Shown here in pieces: positions 38,998-47,165 of a DNA stretch of 64,000 nucleotides (position 1 is its first letter; every line of letters begins with the position of its first letter). A model generated the notes under the pieces. That model was not told where the DNA came from. It made no database searches and saw nothing but the letters and a program-made list of their open reading frames with translations. The DNA is taken from the IMG/VR virus record IMGVR_UViG_3300018876_000008, positions 105,338 to 169,337 of that record. The stretch is one strand, 5' to 3'. The stretch is from a virus. A program made the position numbers and the translations under genes.

Positions 38998-40909
38998 TAA
39001 AAAAGTATTAAACGAAGTAGATAGAATAAAAGAGGTTATGGGTTTGTTAAATGAACAATCCCGTCCTAAGATAGTCAAAGGACTTATTAGTGTTATTGAT
39101 GATTTATTAGGTATTAGCGCTAAAAATGTTGATGTTTTAGCGAGAGAATATGGTGATGATGGTGCTAAACTATTGAAAGAATTATCTGAAAGTAACCGTG
39201 GTGTAGGTGACATTTTAGATGACATGAGAAAATTATCAAACCAAAAAGCCTTTAGTGACACTTTTGAAGGTTTAAAATCTGCGTTCGATGAGGTTGTAGA
39301 TGATAGTGGAATAAGTATAACTGAAAAAATTAATACTGTAAGGAGGGGAGTAAAAGAGTTATTAGATAAAGGTCAAAAAACAAAAGCTGCTGAATATTTT
39401 AAAAATGAATCTAAAAAGATTGCTGAGTTTGGGGACGAAACCATAGAAAGATTTATGAAAGACGAATTCTTTTTTAATGACATTCCTAATTTTTCAAGGG
39501 CAGATTATAACTCAGCTTTAAAATTAGGTTCTGAAACCGTTAGAGGTAAGGGTACTGTCGGAGGTAAGGTTGGTAGGTTTATGGACACATTAAAAAGTTA
39601 TTTTAAATCAGTTAAAAAAATAGAAGCAAAAATAGTTGATGATACCGATAATTATTTAAAATTAAAAGATGAGGTAAGTAAATTACCTATAGATGACCCT
39701 ACAAGAATGGAGTTAATAAAAAGAGCGAATAGATACTTAGACCGAGTAGATTTTAATCTTGGAGTTTTAAAAAGAAAGAATAGAGAAACTTTAGACGCTT
39801 TAATTGAAGAAATTACTCAAAAAAGAAATTCATTACCTAGAACTTCACCCGAAAGAGCAAAACTAAATGATTTAATACAAAGGGCATCTAAAGAGGATGC
39901 GGATGTTGTTAGTGTATGGAATTACCTACCACAAGGAGGTTATAAACCTGAAGGTAGTATGTACCAAGAACTGAAAAAATTAAGACAAGATAGGGTAGAT
40001 GCAATAAGAAAATTAATTATGCCTAGAAAGTGGATGAAACCTGAAACGTTAAACAGAATTTCTAAACTAAGTTATGGAGGTTCTGCAGGAAGATTCCTAA
40101 CAGGTAATGTAGGACCTCCACTTAAAAAGTTATTTACAGACCCTAAAAAGGCGCCTCGTATTTTAGCTACTGAAATTGGTTCTAGATTATTCAGTATACC
40201 ATTGGTATTCGGTGCTACTGAAACTCTTATGGATTGGATAGCCTCGATGGTACTACAAGATTCTGAGTTCATGTCCGAAGAATGGATTAAAGAACACCCT
40301 GATTTGGCAAATGTCATTGCAGGTTTTGGTTTTGACTATAAAGATTATGAAGATAGTTATTGGGCGACAGATTTCGTCATTAATACTGTTGAAAATACTT
40401 TACAAAATTTTGGTATTACGATACCTGCTTTGGCAATTAAAAATTGGATGGACGATAACTCAAAACCAGGAGGTGGTTACGCATGGTGGAATCAACAATT
40501 CAATAAATTAGAAGAGATGCAAAAAAGTGAAAGCTTTAAAAATGCAAGTGAAGAAGAGAAATTAAAGATTCTTGAGGACATTATAGAGGAAACAGATACT
40601 TGGGTGACAAAAACATCCTCTTGGTGGTATGATGGTTTACCACCAACGGTGGACAGTGAAATTAATAAAGTACTAGCTCAAATAGAATCAGAAACAACAA
40701 CGGATGATACTGAGGTATCACCTTCACCTAATGGAGTAGAGGGTGATAACCAACAAGATGACTCATCCTCTTCAAGTTCAGGAGAACCTGGTAGTTTATC
40801 ACATGCAAATGAAGTGTTTGGTGGTGGGGTTACTCAAGAAGGGGAACTATTTATATATGAGGGTGATAAATTTAAATTTAATGGTACTGACTACGAATGG
40901 GTACCTTAA
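38990..40909 (+). CDS. Tagged candidate internal head protein, 639 aa
   Basis: Start at the ATG at 38990 inside the previous gene's end (ATGAGTAA). The N-terminus contains RIKEVMGLLNEQS, with predicted cleavage after E22. The body is mostly helical (long coiled-coil-like parts at ~60-300), then a hydrophobic stretch (SRLFSIPLVFGATETLMDWIASMVL, about 410-435) and a low-complexity Ser/Asp-rich region. No known domain. Same operon as 37681. Confidence 0.75.
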   Translation: MSNKKVLNEVDRIKEVMGLLNEQSRPKIVKGLISVIDDLLGISAKNVDVLAREYGDDGAKLLKELSESNRGVGDILDDMRKLSNQKAFSDTFEGLKSAFDEVVDDSGISITEKINTVRRGVKELLDKGQKTKAAEYFKNESKKIAEFGDETIERFMKDEFFFNDIPNFSRADYNSALKLGSETVRGKGTVGGKVGRFMDTLKSYFKSVKKIEAKIVDDTDNYLKLKDEVSKLPIDDPTRMELIKRANRYLDRVDFNLGVLKRKNRETLDALIEEITQKRNSLPRTSPERAKLNDLIQRASKEDADVVSVWNYLPQGGYKPEGSMYQELKKLRQDRVDAIRKLIMPRKWMKPETLNRISKLSYGGSAGRFLTGNVGPPLKKLFTDPKKAPRILATEIGSRLFSIPLVFGATETLMDWIASMVLQDSEFMSEEWIKEHPDLANVIAGFGFDYKDYEDSYWATDFVINTVENTLQNFGITIPALAIKNWMDDNSKPGGGYAWWNQQFNKLEEMQKSESFKNASEEEKLKILEDIIEETDTWVTKTSSWWYDGLPPTVDSEINKVLAQIESETTTDDTEVSPSPNGVEGDNQQDDSSSSSSGEPGSLSHANEVFGGGVTQEGELFIYEGDKFKFNGTDYEWVP

Positions 40910-40924
40910 TAAATAACAAATAAT

Positions 40925-41992
40925 ATGGAACAATATAAATTTTGTAAAAAATGTAAATTAGACTCAGGAGAGGAAAAAGAAGTTGCCGCATTATGTCATG
41001 CAAGATGTAGTCAGGGAAAGGCTGAATGTCTTGAATATGATTTATCGCAAGTGGTAAGTGACTTTCCAGAAATAAAAAAGAAAGACGGTGAAACAGTTAC
41101 ACCAAAGAAAAAAATGATAAAGTTTGATAACGGTAAACTATATCTTAAAGGTGAAAGTAGAACTACCGATGGTACAGATAAAGACTTTGAATTGAAAAAA
41201 GAAAACGGTGAATGGTCTTTTTATGATGATGAAAAAGACGGTGGTGCAGGATGGATTAAACTATCAGAATACTTCACAACATCTTTACATGAAAATAAAT
41301 TATTTGAACAAAAAGAAATGAAATCATTATCAGACAAAATAAAAGATAAATTAAGAGACATATATTTTTATACTGTTTCTGAAAAAGGAAAAGAGAGAGT
41401 TATCTTTGATATGGAAGACTCTAAAAACATAGAACAACATTTAAAAGATTTACATAGCCAAAATATTACAGGTGACCAAGGATTTGTCATGGCAGTTGTA
41501 AGGGCTAAAGGTTCTGATAAAGAAGACGGACAACTAATTAAATTAGGTTCTTATCCTAAAAACTCTAATGTTGATTTAGGATTTGGAGAAGAAAAAGGGT
41601 TAGGTAGTCTCATAGGTACACAATATTTTTCAATAAAAAATAATGATGGTCCTGATGATAGAGACTTCGAAATTGTAAAGGGAGATATTCATGGTGATAT
41701 TGATTTTAAGAAAGAAGTTGAAGTGGAAGAACCTAAAGAAGCTGTAAATCAACCTGTTAAAGAAGAACCATATGAAGAGGTAATGAAACAAAAAGAATCT
41801 AAAGGATTAGCATCATTATTGGACACAAATGAGGTTGGTAATGATTTTACAAAAAAACAAAAAGAAATATTGGAAAAACTCAAGAGTCAGGGATATTTAT
41901 TTAAGAGACCTGTTGAAAACTCGGAGTATAATCGAAAAAAAGTGAAAAGTTCAGAATTCTTAGAATCCTTTCACGTATGGAAAAAAAAGTAA
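40925..41992 (+). CDS. Cys-rich N-terminus protein with LFE-Q site, 355 aa
   Basis: The first 36 residues carry five cysteines (FCKKCKLDSG, LCHARCSQGKAEC), suggesting a metal-binding knot. At 126-129 the sequence LFE followed by Q gives an internal candidate prohead cleavage site, so the Cys-rich part could be removed. The remainder is acidic and charged. No known domain. In the 36976-42600 plus operon of candidate head proteins. Confidence 0.72.
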   Translation: MEQYKFCKKCKLDSGEEKEVAALCHARCSQGKAECLEYDLSQVVSDFPEIKKKDGETVTPKKKMIKFDNGKLYLKGESRTTDGTDKDFELKKENGEWSFYDDEKDGGAGWIKLSEYFTTSLHENKLFEQKEMKSLSDKIKDKLRDIYFYTVSEKGKERVIFDMEDSKNIEQHLKDLHSQNITGDQGFVMAVVRAKGSDKEDGQLIKLGSYPKNSNVDLGFGEEKGLGSLIGTQYFSIKNNDGPDDRDFEIVKGDIHGDIDFKKEVEVEEPKEAVNQPVKEEPYEEVMKQKESKGLASLLDTNEVGNDFTKKQKEILEKLKSQGYLFKRPVENSEYNRKKVKSSEFLESFHVWKKK

Positions 41993-41997
41993 TAAGA

Positions 41998-42600
41998 ATG
42001 GGTATTAAGACTTCAATAATAAAAAACATTAAAATCTTACAAGAAGAGAAGAAAGTATCTTTAACTGAAGAAAAAATAGTTAAGGGTAGATTCTCTGTTG
42101 TACCCACAAAAATAAACAAATACTCTACAATACAAAATAATAAAACGTTTAATGTACTGTTTAATGAAGTGAGAACATTAAAAACTCATGGAATTAATCA
42201 AAAACTAATTAATGAAAATTTAGTTCAAGTTTTAAGTCAAATGTTTGATGAGGAAGGTCCTCGTTTTCTTGACGTAGTTAAAGAAAAGTTAGCAGAATAC
42301 TTAAAAAGTAAGTTACAACTTACAGATATTGAACAAGAGATTTTAGTTAGTGCAATAGGTAACACTGAAATGGATGATGTTCCTGAGTTATTTAATGACC
42401 CAAGATTTTTGGCTCAAAAGATATCTCAAGCATACTCCGAAGATATGGGTAGTAAGTATTCTATGGTGAATACTGATAACTCAGAGATGGTTAAGAAACT
42501 TGAAGACACATTTGTCGATAAGTTAAAGCCTGTAATCGGGGACGTTAATTCCAAAATGGAATTGAAGTTGAAAGACATTAGAGATAATATGCTTTCATAA
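41998..42600 (+). CDS. Tagged helical protein, 200 aa
   Basis: I use the ATG at 41998 (MGIKTSIIKNIKILQEE), just after the previous stop; an ATG at 41977 would overlap it. The N-terminus ends in LQE, similar to the other tags (IIKNIKILQE versus VKRIKNIMMITE). The rest is a helical, charged protein without known domain, ending DNMLS. Terminator follows. Confidence 0.7.
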   Translation: MGIKTSIIKNIKILQEEKKVSLTEEKIVKGRFSVVPTKINKYSTIQNNKTFNVLFNEVRTLKTHGINQKLINENLVQVLSQMFDEEGPRFLDVVKEKLAEYLKSKLQLTDIEQEILVSAIGNTEMDDVPELFNDPRFLAQKISQAYSEDMGSKYSMVNTDNSEMVKKLEDTFVDKLKPVIGDVNSKMELKLKDIRDNMLS

Positions 42601-42634
42601 ACTTTTAAAGAAAAAGGGGGTAAGACAATCTAAT

Positions 42635-42663
42635 AAAAGGTATCGGAAACGGTACCTTTTTTT
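42635..42663. terminator. Bidirectional terminator
   Basis: AAAGGTA-N-CG-gaaa-CG-N-TACCTTT with T run, between convergent genes ending at 42600 and 42662. Confidence 0.7.
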
Positions 42664-43156
42664 ATTTATAGAGTTTTTTAACAAAATCATCCCATATAGT
42701 TTCTACCTCTTCATTTATTATATGTGAGAATATATTTGGAACATAAGGTTTGGTTTTAAGTTTCATACCCGCTTCCGAAAGTGTTTTATCACCCTTTTTA
42801 GAGTTACATCTAAAACAAGAGGTCACCAAGTTACCCCATGTATTCTTACCCCCTTTAGAACGAGGTATAACGTGGTCTATAGTAAGATTTCTTTTAGAAC
42901 CACAGTACTGACATGTATTTCTATCTCTTTTTAAAATTTTTTTCCTATTAACTTTAATCGTTTTAGGTCTAAATTTTATATAATTTAATAGTCGGATAAT
43001 AATTGGACGTGCGAAATTACCTATAGTGGTTATAATATCGTTTTCTCCTTTTTTAATAATTTCAGCTTTACCCTTATCGACCAAAACGAACCCTCGTTTT
43101 AGGGATGTTACGTTAAGTGGAGAGTAATCTGAGTTTAATACTAGTACGGAACTCAT
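42662..43156 (-). CDS. HNH endonuclease, 164 aa
   Basis: HNH fold with zinc cysteines CQYC (82-85) and CFRC (114-117) and the core DHVIPRSKGG (94-103), N in GNLVTSC. The N-terminal part (VLVLNSDYSPLNVTSLKRGFVLV) is the usual leader of the stand-alone bacterial HNH family. Cuts DNA in the cytoplasm; it may aid recombination, host degradation or packaging. Not inserted in another gene, so not an obvious homing enzyme. Confidence 0.9.
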   Translation of the reverse strand: MSSVLVLNSDYSPLNVTSLKRGFVLVDKGKAEIIKKGENDIITTIGNFARPIIIRLLNYIKFRPKTIKVNRKKILKRDRNTCQYCGSKRNLTIDHVIPRSKGGKNTWGNLVTSCFRCNSKKGDKTLSEAGMKLKTKPYVPNIFSHIINEEVETIWDDFVKKLYK

Positions 43157-43230
43157 TAAAATGTTATTTTGTGTAAACTAATTATTGAATTTAATAATAA
43201 GTAATATATTTTATAAGAAAAAGTATTTTT

Positions 43231-43980
43231 ATGAAATTTGACCAAGTTTATGTTATTTCACTAGACCATAGTGAAGAATATATAAAAGATTTATATAATA
43301 GGTTAAGTAAAATTCCTTTACCTTACAATACTCCTGTTTTTATTATTGATGCGTTTTTAGGTACTCGTTTAAAAAATGAAACCGATTTAGGTTATGAGTT
43401 ATATAATAATTGGAATATTTCAGATTTAAACCCTAATTGGCATTGGTGGGAAAGACCTACAACTTATGGTGAAGCAGGTGGGATGATATCTCATACTATG
43501 TGTTGGGAAGATGCGTATTTAAACGGATATGAAAATATTATGATACTTGAAGATGATTTTGACACAGACGGTACTTTAGATTGGAATATTTTTGAAGAGT
43601 TAGACGGTTATGATTGGGATTTATGTTTAATGTCACATAACCCATTACACGGAAACTTTTCAAATATACACGGTTCATATGAAATTGGTAAAGAACATTT
43701 TTTAAGACCTTCTTATTTTTACAATACACATACTTACATTTTACAAAAAGATGGAATTAGGAAGTTGGTTGAGGACCATTTAGATACTCTAAAAAAGAAT
43801 ATAATAGTGTCTGACGAGTTTTTATCTGCCGTTACGACTACTCACCCCCGAAAAGATTTAAGAGAGCTCTACACATCTAATTTGAACGCTATAGCAACTA
43901 AAGAGGATTATACTTATCAGACTCGTTACATGAGTGCGGGGAATTCCTTAACTGAACCTACTGAAGATGATTTAAAATAA
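43231..43980 (+). CDS. GT25-like glycosyltransferase, 249 aa
   Basis: Pattern of glycosyltransferase family 25: start VYVISLDHSEEYIKDLYNRL, central TYGEAGGMISHTMCWEDAYL and the acidic motif IMILEDDFD. Such enzymes move a sugar onto LPS, capsule or protein. No membrane helix. Probably modifies phage or host surface glycans. Upstream element TATTTTATAA is a weak form of the late-type motif. Confidence 0.78.
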   Translation: MKFDQVYVISLDHSEEYIKDLYNRLSKIPLPYNTPVFIIDAFLGTRLKNETDLGYELYNNWNISDLNPNWHWWERPTTYGEAGGMISHTMCWEDAYLNGYENIMILEDDFDTDGTLDWNIFEELDGYDWDLCLMSHNPLHGNFSNIHGSYEIGKEHFLRPSYFYNTHTYILQKDGIRKLVEDHLDTLKKNIIVSDEFLSAVTTTHPRKDLRELYTSNLNAIATKEDYTYQTRYMSAGNSLTEPTEDDLK

Positions 43981-43982
43981 AA

Positions 43983-44004
43983 TGGGGGGTCATCACTCCC
44001 CCCA
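43983..44004 (-). terminator. Terminator after the DUF6011 gene
   Basis: TGGGGGG / CCCCCCA hairpin followed on the minus strand by ATTTTATTTT. Confidence 0.65.
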
Positions 44005-44010
44005 TTCATC

Positions 44011-44760
44011 TTACCATCTTAACATTACTCCTGCCGTTCCTTTCCACTCGATGATTGCTCGTTTTGGAATCCAAAATTCGAATTCTCCGATTTCATCGAT
44101 TTTAGAAGACATGTCTTCTTTGAACTTGGCAACTTCGTCAGAGTTCTTTGGGTGTTTAATACCCACGTACCCTGCACATACTGGTCCGATACCTGTTATT
44201 TGGGACATCTCATCAGTAAGAGTTCGTCCACAACAACGGCAGATACCAGCGTTGTCTTTTGTGAGTTTCGCTTTCAATTTGAAAGCTTTGTTAGAGATAG
44301 TCATCACTTCGGTAACATCAACCAAGATTGGGTGGAAATCTAGGTCGTAGTTTTCTTTGATACCTAAAGCGACCTTACGACCGAGTTTAATAGTGTTACC
44401 TACCAATTTCAAGTTCAACTCTTTCTGAGAGTCTTTTTGAATTTCACGGTCGATTGCTTTGTAACCTGCAGAAACCTGTTTTTCAGTCAACTGACGGTAT
44501 TTCTTGTATTTCATCTTTAAGTCATTTACGAATTTAGACTCACCTGTGTATTCTACAATTGCTTTGAGTTCAGTTGGTAGTTCTTCTACCTTTAACTCAC
44601 TGTTACGTACTTCTTGCATGATAAGTTTCTCTGCCACTGCGTATTGTTTTGGTGTTAAGCGACCCCACTTATTAAGTGATGGTTGTAGTTTTTTAATGAA
44701 TGAATTTACTCCTTCGTAGTTTCTTACTTTTTCTTCGATGTTGATACCTGTTACTGTCAT
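44011..44760 (-). CDS. DUF6011-type zinc-finger protein, 249 aa
   Basis: Start at 44760 (MTVTGINIEEKV); the frame extends to 44829 but runs into a TATCTTTG promoter. The zinc finger CRCCGRTLTDEMSQITGIGPVCAGYVG-like block (about residues 185-212) matches DUF6011, seen in phages and plasmids. The rest is helical and basic. A role in nucleic-acid handling is likely but unproven. GC-richer codon choice than neighbours suggests high expression or separate origin. Confidence 0.78.
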   Translation of the reverse strand: MTVTGINIEEKVRNYEGVNSFIKKLQPSLNKWGRLTPKQYAVAEKLIMQEVRNSELKVEELPTELKAIVEYTGESKFVNDLKMKYKKYRQLTEKQVSAGYKAIDREIQKDSQKELNLKLVGNTIKLGRKVALGIKENYDLDFHPILVDVTEVMTISNKAFKLKAKLTKDNAGICRCCGRTLTDEMSQITGIGPVCAGYVGIKHPKNSDEVAKFKEDMSSKIDEIGEFEFWIPKRAIIEWKGTAGVMLRW

Positions 44761-44800
44761 GATGATTTTTTTTTTTAGTTTCTTACTGATGATTACAATA

Positions 44801-44808
44801 CAAAGATA
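44801..44808 (-). promoter_or_regulatory. Host-type -7 element TATCTTTG
   Basis: 40 nt upstream of the ATG at 44760. Confidence 0.5.
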
Positions 44809-44837
44809 AGCCAATTTTTTAGATATCAAAAAAAAAT

Positions 44838-44862
44838 GCCAATTAAAATTAATTTAATTGGC
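44838..44862 (-). terminator. Terminator of tmRNA
   Basis: Perfect GCCAATTAAA / TTTAATTGGC-type hairpin followed on the minus strand by A and nine Ts. Confidence 0.8.
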
Positions 44863-44868
44863 ACTTAT

Positions 44869-45252
44869 TGGTGGAGGTGGCGGGATTCGAACCCGCGTCT
44901 TGCTCGTATTACCCTATAAAGGACTACACGTTTAGGACAATATTGATTCTCAATATTCCGAAATATGTGATTGAATTTTTACATCCTCCATCACCAATAG
45001 ATGTACGACTCGATTTAAGGTTCGGTCGTTTTTCCACCTTTGTAAGACTTCTGTTCCTAGGTTATATGTCCCGACCCGTTGTGGTGTAACGTCTTACGCT
45101 ACAGCCACTTCTTCAGTACGAACAAGTCCGATAGCCTGAAGTTTTGCGATAGTTTCGCCAGATAAAAATTGCGTCCATAGATTTAAGTGATAGGATACAT
45201 CTCACTACGTGCCCCGTATAACTAATTCCGCCAATCAATTCCATTCACCCCC
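44869..45252 (-). ncRNA. ssrA: tmRNA with encoded CCA
   Basis: The 5' end GGGGGTG pairs with the 3' acceptor strand; the 3' part has the T arm GCGGGTTCGAATCCCGC and ends CCACCA. Length 384 nt is normal for a one-piece tmRNA. It rescues stalled ribosomes and tags the nascent chain. The tag frame lies at 45159-45094. Own host-type promoter and strong terminator. Phage tmRNAs are known but uncommon. Confidence 0.93.
45094..45159 (-). other. tmRNA tag-peptide frame, 21 codons
   Basis: Read from GGC at 45159 to TAA at 45094. The tag starts GETIAKLQ, as Bacteroidota tags start GET, and ends TEEVAVA instead of the common ALAA. The other two frames end in KKWL and CSY. At 21 residues it is longer than most tags. 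Resume codon inferred, not proven. Confidence 0.65.
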
Positions 45253-45281
45253 ATATTTTCAAAGAACTTACTTTATAGGTA

Positions 45282-45289
45282 CAAATATA
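45282..45289 (-). promoter_or_regulatory. Host-type -7 element TATATTTG
   Basis: 29 nt upstream of the mature tmRNA 5' end. Confidence 0.65.
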
Positions 45290-45313
45290 AATACTTTTTT
45301 TCTTATAAGAAAC

Positions 45314-45321
45314 TATTTATA
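45314..45321 (+). promoter_or_regulatory. Late-type motif TATTTATA
   Basis: 16 nt upstream of the ATG at 45338. Confidence 0.5.
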
Positions 45322-45337
45322 GTAAAAATACACGGAA

Positions 45338-46579
45338 ATGGGTAAAAATATTATTAAATTAACTGGAGAAGATATTGAAAATATTGTAAGAACTGTTATT
45401 GAAGAACAGAAAAGAGGAGATTTAGGTCGAGGTAAAAAGAAAAAAAGAAAAAAGGACAAAACTGACCGTAACTCATCGGATTGGAATGGTGGTGATTCAG
45501 GTACACTTAATTTCGATGTAATGGAACAAGAAATGACTCCATTAGCCATAAACGTCACTGAGTATGATTTTGACGTTAGACTTTCCGTTAATTTAACACG
45601 AACAGGTAGGTCTGTCACACCAACAGAAACCCCTCCGACTCCACCTCCACCTGTAACAATACCACAATATACTATACAGGGAAGTGGATTACCTTACGCA
45701 GATAATATGGTTATGCCTTACTTTGATAAGTATCCTGAGTCTAATGAGCAGTTTACAAATATAGTTAAAAGTTTCGTCGCATATATTAAAGCGGGTGGTG
45801 GAGACCAACTTGATAATATCACAATTAAAGGTAGTGCGGATTCAGGAAGACCAACACTAAAAGTGCCAAGTGGTTATTCTAAATTAGACCATCCCGATAC
45901 TGAACCTTATGGAGGAAAAACAGACCCAAAAGAGATGAATCAATATTTGGCTGACATGAGAGCCAAGCAATACGCAAGAGCATTAATAAGTGAAGTTAAA
46001 AAACAAACAGGACTTGTACTAAACATAAATGTACTAAAAGGTGATAACTTCTATGGTCAAGGTGACACTAAAAGAGGTCAAGAATTTAGAAAGATAACTT
46101 TATCGCCAAACGCACCTACATTCCAACCTGAAGTTGAAGGTGGTGAGGGAACTGCCGGTACTAAGACACCAGGAAAATTAGTTAAAGGTGGTGGTATACC
46201 TTATGACGTAGCGGTTTATTGGGACGGAAAAGGTAGATATGTTGAAGGATTTAGAGTTTTAGATTTTTATAATAATAAAAGATTATCCGTTAGTAAGGAG
46301 GTTGCAGAAAAATTAGACCTACCTACAAAATATTTAAAAGGTAAAATAAATTCTGAAATAAAAGGTCAAGATTTTTATGTGAATGGTAAATTAATTGGTC
46401 CAATAAGACCAATAGGTGAGAGTCCTGTAAAATTTACTACAATGAATTATAATGTTATAGGTAGACCGAGATATTTCGCTGGACCAATAACCACTATAGA
46501 TGCTTATAGAACACATAAAATTGGTAATGAAGAGCTAACCGTAGCGTATTTATCTGAAAATTACTTCACTTTTACTTAA
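45338..46579 (+). CDS. Tagged protein with OmpA-like segment, 413 aa
   Basis: The N-terminus MGKNIIKLTGEDIENIVRTV continues IEEQ: an (I)xE-Q site after E23, like the other tagged proteins. A basic linker (GRGKKKKRKKDK) and a Pro/Thr-rich hinge follow. Residues ~150-225 (ITIKGSADSGRP, YLADMRAKQYARALISEV) resemble an OmpA-like peptidoglycan-binding fold. No signal peptide. A virion protein touching the cell wall is a plausible inference. Late-type motif upstream. Confidence 0.7.
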   Translation: MGKNIIKLTGEDIENIVRTVIEEQKRGDLGRGKKKKRKKDKTDRNSSDWNGGDSGTLNFDVMEQEMTPLAINVTEYDFDVRLSVNLTRTGRSVTPTETPPTPPPPVTIPQYTIQGSGLPYADNMVMPYFDKYPESNEQFTNIVKSFVAYIKAGGGDQLDNITIKGSADSGRPTLKVPSGYSKLDHPDTEPYGGKTDPKEMNQYLADMRAKQYARALISEVKKQTGLVLNINVLKGDNFYGQGDTKRGQEFRKITLSPNAPTFQPEVEGGEGTAGTKTPGKLVKGGGIPYDVAVYWDGKGRYVEGFRVLDFYNNKRLSVSKEVAEKLDLPTKYLKGKINSEIKGQDFYVNGKLIGPIRPIGESPVKFTTMNYNVIGRPRYFAGPITTIDAYRTHKIGNEELTVAYLSENYFTFT

Positions 46580-47100
46580 TAGTCGTATTTTAAAATAGGG
46601 AACATCTGAACTGCCATTATGTAGTTTAATTTTTTATTATATGTCACATAATGTCCATAGTATGATGGAAAAGTAATTGTTCCATCTGAAACTTCGTTTA
46701 GTAAATTCATTCGATGATATTTAGAATTCATAAAATTATTATGAATTTCTTTTGCAATTTCTAAATCTGATTTACTACTGTCATAAAAAAATGCTGTTAT
46801 ATTCTCAGATGATACATCATATTTTAAATTACTACCTACTCTAATTCTATCAGTTGCATTTCTATACTTTAACTTAGGGTTTGTGTGTTTTACTTCTGAA
46901 ATATTAGTGATTAAACTTAAATAGTCAGCTTGTATTTTTGAACTTTTATTAATTAATGGGTCCGTCACAAAAGTACTCAGACCTCTACTACTTCTTTCTT
47001 CATTTACTAAATTTAACAAATGTCTTTGTATTTCACCTAAGTTTTGTGAGTAACCTACGCTACAAATAAGAGTTAGTAATATTAATAGTATATTTTTCAT
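46576..47100 (-). CDS. Secreted CAP-domain protein, 174 aa
   Basis: Signal peptide 1-18 (ILLILLTLICSVGYSQ). The mature part fits the bacterial CAP/SCP superfamily: LLNLVNEERSSRGL, the conserved SEN and FMNSKYHRMNLLN with His. Function of bacterial CAP proteins is poorly known. A TATATTTG element sits 4 nt before the ATG, so a leaderless transcript is possible. The stop overlaps the convergent gene by 4 nt. Confidence 0.82.
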   Translation of the reverse strand: MKNILLILLTLICSVGYSQNLGEIQRHLLNLVNEERSSRGLSTFVTDPLINKSSKIQADYLSLITNISEVKHTNPKLKYRNATDRIRVGSNLKYDVSSENITAFFYDSSKSDLEIAKEIHNNFMNSKYHRMNLLNEVSDGTITFPSYYGHYVTYNKKLNYIMAVQMFPILKYDY

Positions 47101-47104
47101 ATAA

Positions 47105-47112
47105 CAAATATA
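47105..47112 (-). promoter_or_regulatory. Host-type -7 element TATATTTG
   Basis: 4 nt upstream of the ATG at 47100. Confidence 0.5.
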
Positions 47113-47144
47113 AGGAATAAAAATTAATTATACAAACAATCAAC

Positions 47145-47152
47145 TATTTATT
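47145..47152 (+). promoter_or_regulatory. Late-type motif TATTTATT
   Basis: 13 nt upstream of the ATG at 47166. Confidence 0.5.
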
Positions 47153-47165
47153 ATAAAAGTTTTAA

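Noticed and set aside
42662-43156. Homing endonuclease in an intron
   Set aside because: The HNH gene stands alone between complete genes with its own terminator; no split gene or intron structure is visible.
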